Source of the DNA: Pyrus communis
Taxonomy: Eukaryota > Streptophyta > Magnoliopsida > Rosales > Rosaceae
Length of the DNA: 64,000 nt
Direction of reading: 5' to 3'
NCBI RefSeq assembly: GCF_963583255.1
Contig: NC_084818.1
Coordinates: 13,766,222-13,830,221, forward strand
Shown: in pieces, positions 11,277 through 22,542 of the stretch
Position numbering within the stretch: the first letter of the stretch is position 1
Layout of the letters: the number at the start of each line of letters is the position of its first letter
Program-made: the position numbers and the translations under genes
Notes under the pieces: model-generated
Database searches by the model: none
Seen by the model: the letters and a program-made list of their open reading frames with translations, nothing else
What the model was told of the DNA's origin: nothing

Positions 11277-11599
11277 AATGAGGAGGGCGATTATACCGCA
11301 CCATTCTCATTGAAATAATGTAATATAGAATGGGCGATTATTCCGCACCACTCAAGTAACAGGAAAATTAAATATGCAGAGCAATGTGGGCGATTATACC
11401 CCACCACCTAAAATTGCAATGAAATTAAATAGCAGGTAAATTTATATATGCAGGGTAGGGTGGGCGATTATATCGCTCCACCTAAAATTTGCAGTAAAAT
11501 TAAATCTGCAGTCCAAGATAGGCGATGATACCGCACCGTCTTGGATCGCAGTAAGAATAAATTTGCAGTTCAAGATGGGCGATTGTACCGCACCATCTT
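11277..11599 (-). repeat. Array of six imperfect hairpin repeats in the Copia element 1 leader
   Basis: Six units spaced about 45-75 bp share a core read on the + strand as GGGCGATTATACCGCACC. They lie at 11277-11311, 11326-11356, 11381-11417, 11456-11484, 11512-11545 and 11572-11599. Each core sits inside an inverted repeat with a different outer stem: AATGAG/CTCATT, a weak second unit, GCAAT/ATTGC plus GTGGG/CCCAC, TAGG/CCTA, TCCAAGA/TCTTGGA and AAGATGG/CCATCTT. Spacers often contain TTGCAGTAAAATTAA. It lies between primer-binding site and gag, where retroelements carry packaging and translation signals. The function is unknown. Confidence 0.85.
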
Positions 11600-11851
11600 A
11601 GATTGCAGTAAAATTAACATAAATAAATACTGGGTTAGTAATCAATCTCTACACCAAACAAGTAATCAAAGATGTATGTAACCGTTAGATTAAGAACTAA
11701 GAGCAGGCATGGAGCAAACAGCTCATCGTGAGGATATACCGCGCAGTTGAGGCAGAGGAAGAAGATGAACAGTAAAAACCTTAAAGGAAACATTTTTCTT
11801 TCTTTCGTTTGTTCGGCGAAGAGAGATGAGAGAATAATTATATTTAGAGAC

Positions 11852-11865
11852 TCGTGCTGATAACG
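11852..11865 (-). other. Primer-binding site of Copia element 1
   Basis: On the - strand CGTTATCAGCACGA follows the 5' LTR directly. It lacks the usual TGG start, so it does not pair with a tRNA 3' end. It fits the anticodon arm of tRNA-Ile(AAU) as I recall that sequence. Confidence 0.7.
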
Positions 11866-12242
11866 TGTTATAAATAGGTCAAAGTTAGAGAGATAACCTT
11901 TTTAACGGTAGGTGTAAGGTAGATGTTAAATGTCACACTAAAAATATAGCACAAGAGGATAACAAATAAAAAGGCAGAGGAATGGATGATGTTACTGATA
12001 TTTTTCCTTCGTTCTCTTTTTCTTATATTTTCTGTAACTTGAAAACATGCGGAGTGCTCTATTTATAGAGCAACTCCAAACTGATGCATTAACTGCATAT
12101 TGAAATTTATGACATTTCGTCTGACAATACAATCTCTATGCATTCAACTTTTACTTTGCATGGGCATTGAAAACTTCTGCCCATGCTGAAGACTTTTGCT
12201 AACATACTATATGGGCATTCATTGCCATCAGACTTTTCAACA
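11866..12242 (-). repeat. 5' LTR of Copia element 1
   Basis: 377 bp, same ends and length as 5742-6118 with 13 substitutions by hand count. It contains CTATTTATAGAGC, a possible TATA region read from the - strand. The outer side is flanked by the target duplication CTTTG. Confidence 0.95.
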
Positions 12243-12247
12243 CTTTG

Positions 12248-13076
12248 CATCACAATTTAAAGATTCGTAATTGGATGGACACTCATGTCAATATGGCTAA
12301 TTGAAGTCCCATGACAGCACAACCAACCTAGTCTAGAGAAACATTTGAACATAAAAATAAGGAAAGCGATGTTTTTTTAAGGAAGTCCTGGGGAATTAGA
12401 AGTGCACTATATGAACACTACAAAGTCGCGTAGAAGTGATTTATAAATAAGTAGCTCCTTCTAAGTAGGTATTTACAAATCACTCTCATATGCCTTTATA
12501 TATGATGTAATTCTAATCCGTCCTATCTAACATTTTGTGATTTATTACTTACTAACCTAACTTCAATTCCTTGGGACTTGGAGATTTCTCCTATGAACAT
12601 ATCTCAAAATAAAATCTGAAGTACTTAGGGTTAGTCCGCTTCAATCAATCCTATCTAACATTTAGATCACCTATTCTTGTTTAGGATTGAGTCAATCAAT
12701 ATTTTGTACTTTTAAGGAGGGGTCAATCAAGAGAAATCTAGCAACTGTTATTGACCTTAATTAGTTGGAGAGAAATAATTCTCTCACCTTTAGTTGAAGA
12801 GAACAACAGTTTTTACTAATCGATGTTAGAAAATAAATATTCATTAGATATGAAATTATTTATTGACTAGAACAAATTTCCTATTTTGTTTAAGGGTTTA
12901 CCTAGGTTTCTCTTAAAAAAATAAAAAATAAAAAATTCTAAGTGACCCTTATAGTAATGTACCCAAAAATATATAAGGATACATTTTATTACACACACAC
13001 AAAACCGCATGGGTACATAATAGGAACAAAAAAACAAGGGAAAAAAAAAAAAAAAGGAAACATGTCAAACTAAAAA
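12248..13076. other. Intergenic, AT-rich
   Basis: The spacer between Copia elements 1 and 2 has homopolymer A runs and no coding, RNA or terminal-repeat signal that I can support. Confidence 0.6.
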
Positions 13077-13081
13077 AGAAT

Positions 13082-13349
13082 TGTTGCAGTCCTATTAAAT
13101 TAGGAATGTGATTGTATAAATCCTAGTGTATCTAGGAATATCTCTTATATTCCTATTAGGAGTTGATTACCTATTAAGAGTTGTAATCCTAAAAGGGTAA
13201 GAAATTAACCTTCCCTATTATTATAAATAAAGGCATAATGGGATGGAATAGAACACACCTCACAATTATGCATCTCTTTTTTCTCTCTACTATTGCCACA
13301 CCCTCTCTCTATGACCTCCATAATTGTTCAGTAAATTATGCCTAGAACA
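13082..13349 (+). repeat. 5' LTR of Copia element 2
   Basis: 268 bp, TGTTGCAGTCC...CTAGAACA. It includes CTATTATTATAAATAAAGGC, the likely TATA region and start of the element RNA. Confidence 0.92.
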
Positions 13350-13361
13350 CGTTATCAGCAC
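13350..13361 (+). other. Primer-binding site of Copia element 2
   Basis: CGTTATCAGCAC directly abuts the 5' LTR. It is the same 12-base core as in element 1 and one base different from element 3. Confidence 0.65.
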
Positions 13362-13592
13362 ACTCTTGACGCTGCACTAACAAGAGAATTTATTCTTCAA
13401 TCGAGGGAGTATTACATTTTAATCATTCTTTTTATGATTAATTTATTATTTTATTGAATTGATATATATATATATATATATATGCTATTGATTCAATTTA
13501 ATTTTTCTATGTTAAACGTGATACAATGCATTGGAGATGCAATTCTGGCTTTCCAAGAAGGATCTTCTACAAATTCAAAGGTTTTTATTGTT

Positions 13593-13823
13593 TTCTGCAA
13601 ATCAGGTACGCTTAAAATAAAGTAATATATTTGACACGACCTTGAAGCATGAAAACATTCCGCATGATGCATGAAACCCCTATGTTTATATTTTCCTTCC
13701 GATATATATATATATATTCTGCAAATCAGGTACGCTAAAAATAAAATAAGATATTTGAAACGACCTTAAAGCATGAAAACATTCCACATGATGCATGAAC
13801 CCCCTATGTTTATAGTTTCCTTC

Positions 13824-13869
<46 letters not shown>
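13593..13869. repeat. 124-bp direct duplication ending in a (TA)n tract
   Basis: Segments starting TTCTGCAAATCAGG at 13593 and 13717 repeat with about 90% identity. The second ends in a (TA)n run at about 13827-13869. Element 3 has a single copy of this segment (about 24880-25000), so the duplication is specific to element 2. Confidence 0.8.
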
Positions 13870-13872
<3 letters not shown>

Positions 13873-14077
13873 ATATGTTCATATATTTGTTTCATGCATT
13901 AAGCAATTTTACTTGCTATGTGGAATTTGTAAGTCAATGTATATAAAATAAATTAGAAGCAAATTTTGGGTTTCCTAAACCCTAGGTTCGAAAATTTTTT
14001 TGGGTAATCCTTGGCATCACTGTGGCAACACCATGACGTCACCGTGGGATGGCGTCGACAAACTGGACCAGCTGCAC

Positions 14078-14376
14078 AGCCCTTTTGGGCCTACTTCTCC
14101 ACATCAGACACAACCAAGCCTTGACTTGGCTTACATGTCATACGGGCCTGAAAGCCCTAGTCCACCCGAGCCCAAACCCACATGCCAGAAGCATGTTGGG
14201 CTTGTTTCCAAGCACGGGCTTGCAACCCTGATCCCTTGTCTCGGCCCACGCCAGCAAGCTGCCATGCTTGCTGGGCTTGTATTAGCCTCAACCCGCAGTT
14301 TTTCAGCCAGCCCATGTGGCTGGGCTTATCCCTTGGACCCGTGGCCTGCAGCCCATTTCCGAGCACCTCTTTTGCT
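14078..14376 (+). repeat. Hairpin-rich leader of Copia element 2
   Basis: Short perfect stems follow one another: AAGCC/GGCTT (14116-14132), CCCA+CATGC/GCATG+TGGG (14177-14200), CAAGC/GCTTG (14209-14222), CCAGCAAGC/GCTTGCTGG with loop TGCCAT (14251-14274) and CCAGCC/GGCTGG (14307-14323). GCCCA and TGGGC motifs recur. The segment is GC-rich against an AT-rich element. Open frames across it look incidental. Confidence 0.7.
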
Positions 14377-14889
14377 CACGACACCCAACCCTATCCTTTG
14401 GGCTATGCTATTTTCGACCTGATAATATTATTCTAATATTATTTTGTTTCTACAATTGACCATGTTTGGTCTCGATTTATTGAATTAATTAAAAGTGACC
14501 TAAAGTCCATTAATCCGATAATGAATCCAAAATTATTAACTTGAAGATCACTTTTGGACATTAACGATTCAACAATTTATTTTTATACCTTAAACTGTTG
14601 ACATACTTTCGTAGTAACGAAGCTCTCACACTTAAGTTCTCGAAGAAACTCAAATCCACTACACTTAGTTGTATATTGCATTCTGTGTTCTTGCAAGAAC
14701 CTCTCTTTTATGAACTAAACGTTCATAAACTAAATTGAACCTGTAGTTTCAAATTTAGTGCCTTTGAAACCCGAAGTTTTCATAAAACAATACACCCATT
14801 AAAACCCGACATTTTTCATGAAAACCATGTCTTAGAACTTGAATGTTCTAACTTTGATGCTTATGGATGATTCATTCCCATAACACTAA

Positions 14890-16425
14890 TCACAATCTTG
14901 TTCCCTCCAATTCAGTGGATTGTCGAACTGTCACAAGTTCGATTTTCCTAAGGATGCTTCTAATAGAAACCACTTTATGTAGGGTACAAGACGTGAATCT
15001 CCACTGACTATCAAGAATCTAAGAAACCATTGTAGCCAACAATGGCATGGAAGAGTTGAATAAGCCTTTGCCATGATCTTCATTCGAAAACTTATGCCCG
15101 AAGCATTACAAATAGAAATACCTCCTAAACGAGGATTCCATGGCTTTTTGGCTCGCTCATATGGACAGTCTAATCATGAAAAACATTGCTTAAAGCACAC
15201 CATGATTACGTCCATGAATGAGTACAATTCTGAAGTTTATAAATCTAATTGAATTTTGACTAGAGAATACTTTTCTCGTCCTTCCATGTTTCTAACTCGC
15301 TCCGAAAGCAGTAATGTAGAAAGTGGAAGTTTACCAAATTCTTGAATCTGATTACTACCACAAATGTGAGAGAAAGGTATGGCTTTATACCCAATTCGGC
15401 TGGAGTCTACCGAATCCAGTTCGGGGTCTGTCTGTCTCACAATCTAATTTCGAGTTTGTTTTTACAACATATGGTAGAATCAGGGTTGCCAAGGTGTGGC
15501 GTCATGCCCGAAGTATGATCCTTGGCACCTAAGACCTAAAACTTCAAGAATAAGGGATAGTATTCCCAAACCTTAACCCTGCAGAATCTACTTCCGTCTC
15601 GATGGAATAGATCATTGGTTATGCACCTGTTCGTGCCCCTGCCAATGTTGTTGAGGAGTACCATTCTCGTAGTCAATATGTGAGATTAATTTTGCTCCAT
15701 TGAACATCGTTGGAAGAGCAAAATTTTGACATGGATAGCCTTGTTGGCCAAATCCTCTTAGTAAACTATTTACTTTGTGAACATTTTTCCATGTTCTTGG
15801 ATTCAAGTTTGGTGTATGTTTTACTTATGGATAATCTTATTGATATTGTCCTCGAATATGAGTTAATTGAATCATGTTTCTTAATACATGTGACCAATTC
15901 AATTAAACACGTGATTAGGTAGGAATGTGGGAAAGTTAGTTGTCTGGATAATTGCGATACTACACACACTAACTTTACACCTAAATCACATCTGTAACAA
16001 TGACTTCAGGTCTATCCAACCTAAATAAGAGCATTGGCACGCTCCTCGTTGTATGAATGGTACCAAATTACCATTTAAGGGACCTTAAATTCTCCATGTC
16101 GTTGAGTTTTCAAGGATATTCGAGAGAACAATGATCATAAATGACACCACTAAAAATAGAGTGGAATATCTTTGTACCACCTCCTAAAATGAGCCTGAAG
16201 CTTTGATTTGGGGCCAATGGGTTGTCTCCTAACTGGGAACACACCACATGTGGCCAGCCTGGAGCTTGGTGATTGAGCAGTTTACTTAACTTGGCATGAC
16301 CTTTTTGGGACACTTAGGTCGAACAATGATGCTACAACATATCTCCTTACCTGAAGTAAGGATCTTGTGCCTACAAGCACACTTTGCCAAGCATGCTCAT
16401 TAGAAAATTGATTTTCTAAATCCTC
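14890..16425 (+). pseudogene. Degenerate Copia gag and protease/pre-integrase of element 2
   Basis: Remnants line up with element 3 gag and protease: GTACAAGACGTGAATCTCC near 14980, a decayed zinc-knuckle region around 15480-15620, the gag-pol spacer with TTGATATTGTCCTCGAATATG (about 15838), protease traces around 15930-16010, and pre-integrase traces to 16425. No frame stays open for more than about 70 codons. It is non-functional. Confidence 0.7.
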
Positions 16426-16430
16426 CCTTG

Positions 16431-18582
16431 TGATAGGAGCATTTTTAGGCGACTTAACTACCTTATTCTTGTGCATTTGTGCTATTATTTCTTAGTTAAT
16501 GTCGTATTACAACTCAATTTCGTGTGTTTGTAGGTCATATGGGTCAAAGTATCAAGAAAGTGCATTTTGGAGCTATTTTGGACACTATGGGGATAGCTTG
16601 CATATGGGCTAACATGGATGGACGAATTTGAACTTCAAGAGGCTAGATATGTGATAAGAAGAGGAAGGAACTAAGCTAAGGACAAAGTGGATAAGGAAGG
16701 AGCTCAAAAGAGGAAACCTTATCCAAAACATTATCTAAACATTATCCAACCTTATCCAACATTATCCAATTATCCAAAACATTATCCAAATCTTATCTCA
16801 TCTTATCCTATCCAAACCTTATCATGTCTTACTCCTAATTGCATGGGGACCTAAATGGATAATTCTAGAACCTATTTCTAGAAGCATCCTATTCTAGAAG
16901 GCCCAAATCTGCCACAAAACCTATTCTTTCTATAAGCCCTAGAAATGTGGCGCCCCAATCCATTCTAGAAGGCTTTGGCTTGCCTTGCAAGCCAAGCAAC
17001 CCTCTCCCCTAAGTCAGCCGCACCTCCCTAGGCCCAATCCCTTTGGGATTCTGATTTCCAAGGCCTAATCCTTGTGGATTTGGGTATACAATTCCTTTTA
17101 TAAAACTATGTGGGCCAAAAACCTCTTCCTAGGTGTATTTGACAACCCATGGCCGAATTCTAGGGCCCTAATCCACCAAATCTGCTAAGTAAACCCTAAT
17201 CTAATAAACCCTAGGACTATATAAACATATTTTCAGCCACAAATTCGTACCACCCCCTTATGCTATTCAGAAACCCTTGTGCCGCACCTCCATTCTCCAT
17301 TCTTGACCTCCATAGACCTCCCTCCACATCCATACATCTCTGCCGCACCCTTCCCCACCATAATCAACCATCCTCCATCCCTCCAAACAAGAAAACACCA
17401 CCCAAAACCACCAATTCCATCACCCAAACTTTGTGCCGCAGCAAGGAGGAGGAAGAGGAGCCAATCTGTGCATCGAATTCATCTTGGATCGCTGAGCAAT
17501 TAGGTGTATTCTTTCTTATGATTTCAATGTTTAAATTCAATACTTTTTGTTGTGCAAGCATGAGGAACTAATCCCCCTTTGGCTAGGGGGGAAATTCGAA
17601 ACCATGGTTATATTTGCATGATGATTTGATTACTTTTAGTTGTGATTTCATGAATGATGAATTCAATTTGCTTATCTGTTTTAATTAAAACTTGCTTATG
17701 TATATGAATTGAGAGTGCACGCTTAATTTGCATGCATAAACATGATGCTAGGGTATGAGGGAACTTCACCTAATCGTTGGGAACTTATATTCATGAGTAG
17801 TTAAGATTGTTGGTCACAATTATGATAAGTGAATTCTTGGCATAAGTATCATGCGCTTTCATAGTTACGAATGCCTCGTCAACACCTATGATTTCCATAG
17901 AACCTAATGATCTTTGATTGTCTTTCTATCATGCGCTTTCATATAGAAAACCTTTAAGGAATAATTTGATTGCAATGCGCTATTTCCATTCAATTCAATG
18001 ACCTAAGGGAAATCTGAGAGTTAATTTAAGCGTACCTAATTAACTTGGGGTGTTGAGGTTCATAAATTCATCGAATAAGCAACTGGAGATTATTTTGTAT
18101 GCAAGTATGCCATGTGTGGAGAAAAACCTCCTAGCCATCTCACCATCCATTTAATTCCACCAATTTCGTCAAAATCTGCCTAGTTTACGTATTTGTTTTG
18201 TTTTGTTTATTTTCGTCCAAAACCAAATCCCCAATTGTCTTAGAGTGTCTAATTAGTTCAAATATGTTTTAGATTGTGTTTTTTAGAGTTTTGAGTCAAG
18301 TTAGAACCAATTTTCGTCCAAGTTTGTGTTTAGGCTCAAAACTGCCCAGATTGTGTTTTTAAGACAGTTTTGAGTGTTTTTAGCCTATTTTGAGTCTTGT
18401 GAACGTAGTTGAGTCTTTTTACGTGAGTTTAAGTGTTTGAAAGGTTAATTTTATTTATTTGAGTCAGTTTAGAGTGTTTAGCAATCCCTCCTAATCCCCG
18501 GTGTAAGAACGATCCCTACTTATTTATATGCTACAATTGTCAAAAGAGGGTTAATTTGTGTGTTAAGTTAATTTTCGCATCA
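16431..18582. mobile_element. Solo LTR of a long-LTR retrotransposon nested in Copia element 2
   Basis: A 2152-bp insert starts TGATAGGAGCATTTTTAGGC and ends TTAATTTTCGCATCA, TG...CA style. A 5-bp target duplication CCTTG flanks it (16426-16430 and 18583-18587). Copia homology stops at the left edge and resumes at the right. No internal repeat of its own ends, no coding domain and no primer-binding site are seen, so it is best read as a solo LTR left by recombination. The length suits large Gypsy families (Tat/Athila type), but I cannot place it further. A run of TTATCCAAAC-like repeats occurs around 16720-16830. ORFs near 17260-17571 are not convincing. Confidence 0.85.
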
Positions 18583-18587
18583 CCTTG

Positions 18588-21300
18588 CAAAGATACGAAA
18601 CGACTTTCTTTTCACAGTGGATTCAAAGGAATAAATGTGGACTAATCCAACCAAAATGCGGACCATATAAATACTTATGGTTTTGGTTGATGAATCGACA
18701 AATTGGTCACATGTTTGTCCATACACATTGCTGCTAAACCTCATGGCCAATTAAGGGCTCACCACCATACTTATCCCTTAAGGTCCGGGAGACTAGATAA
18801 TGCCAGAGAGTTTATATTGATGGTTTTTGATAAAGTATTGCATGTATTTTGGGTTTATAATTGAACATCGAATTCTCATGTTCACCCCAAATAGCCTTGC
18901 CTAGTGATCATAAAGCGCAACTTAAATGATTGCCCGAATTTTGGTAAACGTCCTAAGTTTTCAGTTTCTGCCTAGGGCTATGCAATCTTGTACGCAGCTA
19001 TGTTGGTTCGCCTTGAGGCCCATTGCCACCTAACCTATATGATGTTATAGTTGGTTACTAGGTACGAACCTGACAATTTTCGTATTTACACATTTGGGTG
19101 TGCATTCCATGTGCCAAGTTGTGCCGCCGCAATGTACCAATATGGGTCCTTAAAGAAGGATGTGAATCTTTGTCGATTATGATTCTCCTTCACACTAGTT
19201 CTTTTAGAGCCATTGCACACGATCTTTTTACCGCTCATTTATGAGTTGGTCACTTTAATGAGGCAGTATTCCCGCCATTAAAGGGAGATAAGAACGTCAA
19301 CGTTCCTGTAGAAAGACGCGAATTTTCATAGACATTGGCCACTATGTCTCATCTCGATCCCTATACCGCACAAGTGTGATAAGCAAGTGTGATAAATTCT
19401 AGCTTTCAGAATGTTGCTCCAGACTCATTTCTCTGATCTAGCTAAAGTGACGAGATCATATACCAGTTGTAAACATGCCTGCAATGATAGACGTTGAGTC
19501 AACATCCCTAGAAGGTGTGTCGCCCCTGTTAGATGATTTGGACGCCCCAGTTGGACAGTCTGGTACACCGGTGGATAGCAAATCAATTTGTCTTGGCCTG
19601 AAGCACGACAAATTACTCGGTTCATAGGATTCACGTCTCTAAAATAGGAAGACACGGCACAATAATGAATCCATACTTGATCGTTGTCTCAAATCATTTC
19701 CATCTCATGAGATTAATCTGGATTACTCCCGAGACTTGAAGTTCTTGGTCCAGTATACTAGTTTGGATGAGCTAAATGGAATTGAAATGAGATTACCATC
19801 GATGATGTTTTCACTTATATGGTAGCTACCGACATAAATGAAAAGCGATGACATTAAACCGTGTTCCGTTGATTAAATGACAACGTAGAACTGATTGGAC
19901 AACTAAAGTTACAATCCAGGTCAAATTCCTTACCAAAGTGTGTTTTGGACCTATCGTTCCTACACTGCCCAAGGTAACCCCGTTGTGTTACAAGTGGGAA
20001 ATGAAGCATTATGAGATGAATGAAATAGTGCGATATGATGCACGCCTTACGATGCAAGGTTTCTCTCAAAACGTTATGTGATTGATAGCAGCATTATGAA
20101 ATGTGGTAAGCGCTTTCTCCATGGGGATATAGATACAAAGATTTACATGTAAGTTCCCGAAGAATTACATGGACTGGTTCAAATAGTTCCAAACCATGGA
20201 ACACCTTCTTAACTTGTTTTGAGGCGTTCACTTATGGATTGAAAAATCCGACAGATGGTATACCCGTCTAAGTGATTATTTGATCAGTCAAAGATATGAA
20301 TTATGCCCTTGCTTGTTAAACTATGAAGTCTTATTCCGAATTGCTAGAGTTATAGTTTATGCCATTAACACGAATCTCACTAAGACTCCGGAAGAGCTTG
20401 AGAAAACTGCCTCACACCTGAAGATGGAATTTGAGATGAAGGATCTTGGGAAAACTCGTTTATGCCTTGACCAGAAGTTGAAGCATTGTTTTGACGGTAT
20501 TTTGGTCTACCAGTTGAACTACACCCTAAAGGTGTCACCTTTTAAGTATACTTTTGATCGTCCATATGTTATATGCAAATGAGACCCTTGAAAACGTTAT
20601 GGAATCCGAAATTCCATATCTAAAGTTTAACTTTACGCTTTGTTGTACTTAGCTCATTGTATTAAGACAAGACATCTCCTTCACTGTTGATCTTGGTAAA
20701 GATGCAGCACCATGGCTACACGTAGCCACTGAATTGGTATTAAAGACGTACTTTGAAGGTACTATGAATTTGGGCAAATCAAATCCCAACGCATCTTAAG
20801 CGAATCCGACCTCCTGATCCTTGAAATGATGCTTGTCTTGTTTGTTATGTTGACGCATGTTACTTATCAAACCTACATAAGGCAAAATCCCTAAATGGTT
20901 ATGTCTTTACCGTTAAGGATATCGCAATATCTTGGAGGTCCATAATATAACCTTGTGAAACCTTCGAATCGTTCCAAGACTCACCTCACTTTACTACGCC
21001 ACAAGTGAGACATGGTTAGAAGTTCTTGTTGAGCATATTCGAAGTACTTACTGTTTTCATCCATCATTGAGTCCTAACGACGATCCATGAAGACTATGAT
21101 GCATGTATCCACCCGACCAAGCCATGCTACATCAACGAAGTCAACACCAAGACATATTACGTCTACATCTACATCAGCAAAGCATCAGGAGATTGAAGTT
21201 ATGCAAGCCGATCCTAGACAACCTTGCCGACCTCTACACGATGTCACTACCGAAGTCAATCTTCCAGACGCTTGTCCGAGGAATTGGTATGCCTAACTAT
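18588..21300 (+). pseudogene. Degenerate Copia integrase-RT-RNase H of element 2
   Basis: Copia homology resumes after the solo LTR with the integrase segment (GGATTCAAAGG at 18619). It continues through RT remnants at 20280-20582 (KMEFEMKDLGKT) to RNase H remnants near 21100-21290. Many stops and small deletions break it. The part 18638-21263 is duplicated at 1-2640. Confidence 0.8.
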
Positions 21301-21751
21301 TCATATGCAATGCTTGTAGTTCTCATTTGGAAGTTATGTCAAACTTAGGGGGAGTATCCAGAAGTATACTCACTTGATCTTAATGTACACTTTTTCCCTA
21401 TGATTAGGAGCATTTTCCCCATTGGGTTTTCGCTACCTAACTAGGTTTTAACGAGGCACCCATTTTGTGTTGATCATACCCTTGTGAGCTCTTCTATTTG
21501 CTTCCAAAAGACATATAGCTTTGACTTAATGCAACTTCTCACTTTTCTCCTTAGTCTATGGGTTTTTCTCCCACCTTGGGTTTTACCCTAGAGAGGTTTT
21601 GTGAGTTTTACTTTTTCTCTTTTTATGCATTCTTTCTTTGATCTGAGACTCGCATTCGCTCATTGTGCTGACGACTTCATCAACTGTACTTACTTCATCG
21701 CTGAAGACCTGATGCGTCATTTACTTGAGTATTTACACAATCAAAGGGGAG

Positions 21752-22017
21752 TGTTGCAGTCCTATTAGATTAGGAATGTGATTGTGTAAATCCTAGTGTA
21801 TCTAGGAATATCCCTTATATTCGTATTAAGAGTTGATAACCTATTAAGAGTGGTAATCCTAAAAGGGTAAGGAAATAACCTTCCCTACTACTATAAATAA
21901 AGGCACAATGAGGTGAAATAGAACACACCTCACAATTACATCTCTTTCTTCTATCTATTATTGCCGCACCCTCTCTCTATGGTCTCTATAATTGTTCAGT
22001 AAATTATGCCTACAACA
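21752..22017 (+). repeat. 3' LTR of Copia element 2
   Basis: 266 bp, TGTTGCAGTCC...CTACAACA, preceded by the polypurine tract AAAGGGGAG and followed by the target duplication AGAAT. Confidence 0.92.
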
Positions 22018-22022
22018 AGAAT

Positions 22023-22542
22023 TTAATTGTATTAAAAAGGATGATATTAGTTGCCTGAAAGGAGGAGTTAAACACTTAATTAAATTCTTAAATACTTATT
22101 TATAATAAAATAATATAAAATATTGAATTGCCAACTAAAATACTTATGTGGAAAGAACTAAGGAATCAAAGGACTTCGATCCAAAGTTGAAAAAACACAA
22201 GGTTTCAATCAAAGTATACCTTAGCCTAATTTTGTTTTTAATATTTTTGGAAAGGCAATGTAAGCTTTAATGAGTATGACAATATCATTAACCTTCAATT
22301 TCAAATTTCCAAAAATATTATTCAAGTTTTTTGGTTACAAAGTAAAACATCACAACAAAGAACAAGAATTAAATATAGAATATGATCAATATCAATGTGA
22401 CTGCTGGACTTATTAAATTATAGTCTCTCAAAAACTTGCTTACCAAGTCTTGTTATTTGCTTAAAAATAATTATTTATGAATATAAAGTGTGTTATGTGC
22501 ATTGTCTTATTATTATCTTTCAGCGTCAATCGATCAGTAATG
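22023..22542. other. Spacer of the left tandem block, AT-rich
   Basis: This stretch aligns with about 35630-36070 and 51600-52160, including GGCAATGTAAGCTTTAAT. It is the downstream flank of the phytocyanin copy. Nothing coding is seen. Confidence 0.6.

Larger units (their letters stand above)
5742..12242 (-). mobile_element. Copia element 1, full-length LTR retrotransposon
   Basis: A complete 6501-bp Ty1/Copia element on the - strand. It has two 377-bp LTRs with TG...CA ends, a 5-bp target duplication CTTTG (5737-5741 and 12243-12247), a primer-binding site at 11852-11865, a structured leader, gag (10058-11116), pol (6338-9943) and a polypurine tract (6119-6127). The domain order PR-INT-RT-RH is Copia type. 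By hand count the LTRs differ at 13 of 377 positions, so insertion is moderately recent. Pol is broken by two single nonsense codons, so this copy cannot make a full polyprotein. Confidence 0.95.
13082..22017 (+). mobile_element. Copia element 2, old full-length element with nested solo LTR
   Basis: An 8936-bp element. It has a 5' LTR at 13082-13349, a 3' LTR at 21752-22017 (TGTTGCAG...ACA) and a 5-bp target duplication AGAAT (13077-13081 and 22018-22022). The primer-binding site at 13350-13361 and polypurine tract AAAGGGGAG (21743-21751) are in place. The LTRs differ at about 23 sites plus a 2-bp indel (roughly 9%), so it is older than element 1. Its gag and pol are riddled with stops and frame breaks. 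A 2.15-kb solo LTR is inserted in pol. Confidence 0.93.

Noticed and set aside
11277..11599. Possible CRISPR-like array
   Set aside because: Units are spaced but the spacers are not unique protospacer-like sequences, and the site is the leader of a plant retrotransposon.
14000..14436. Overlapping frames of 60-140 aa in the element 2 leader
   Set aside because: They lie in a GC-rich hairpin leader, overlap in several frames on both strands and show no domain.
17260..17571. 103-aa Pro/Thr-rich frame inside the solo LTR
   Set aside because: No motif, no partner, and LTRs of this kind rarely encode proteins.
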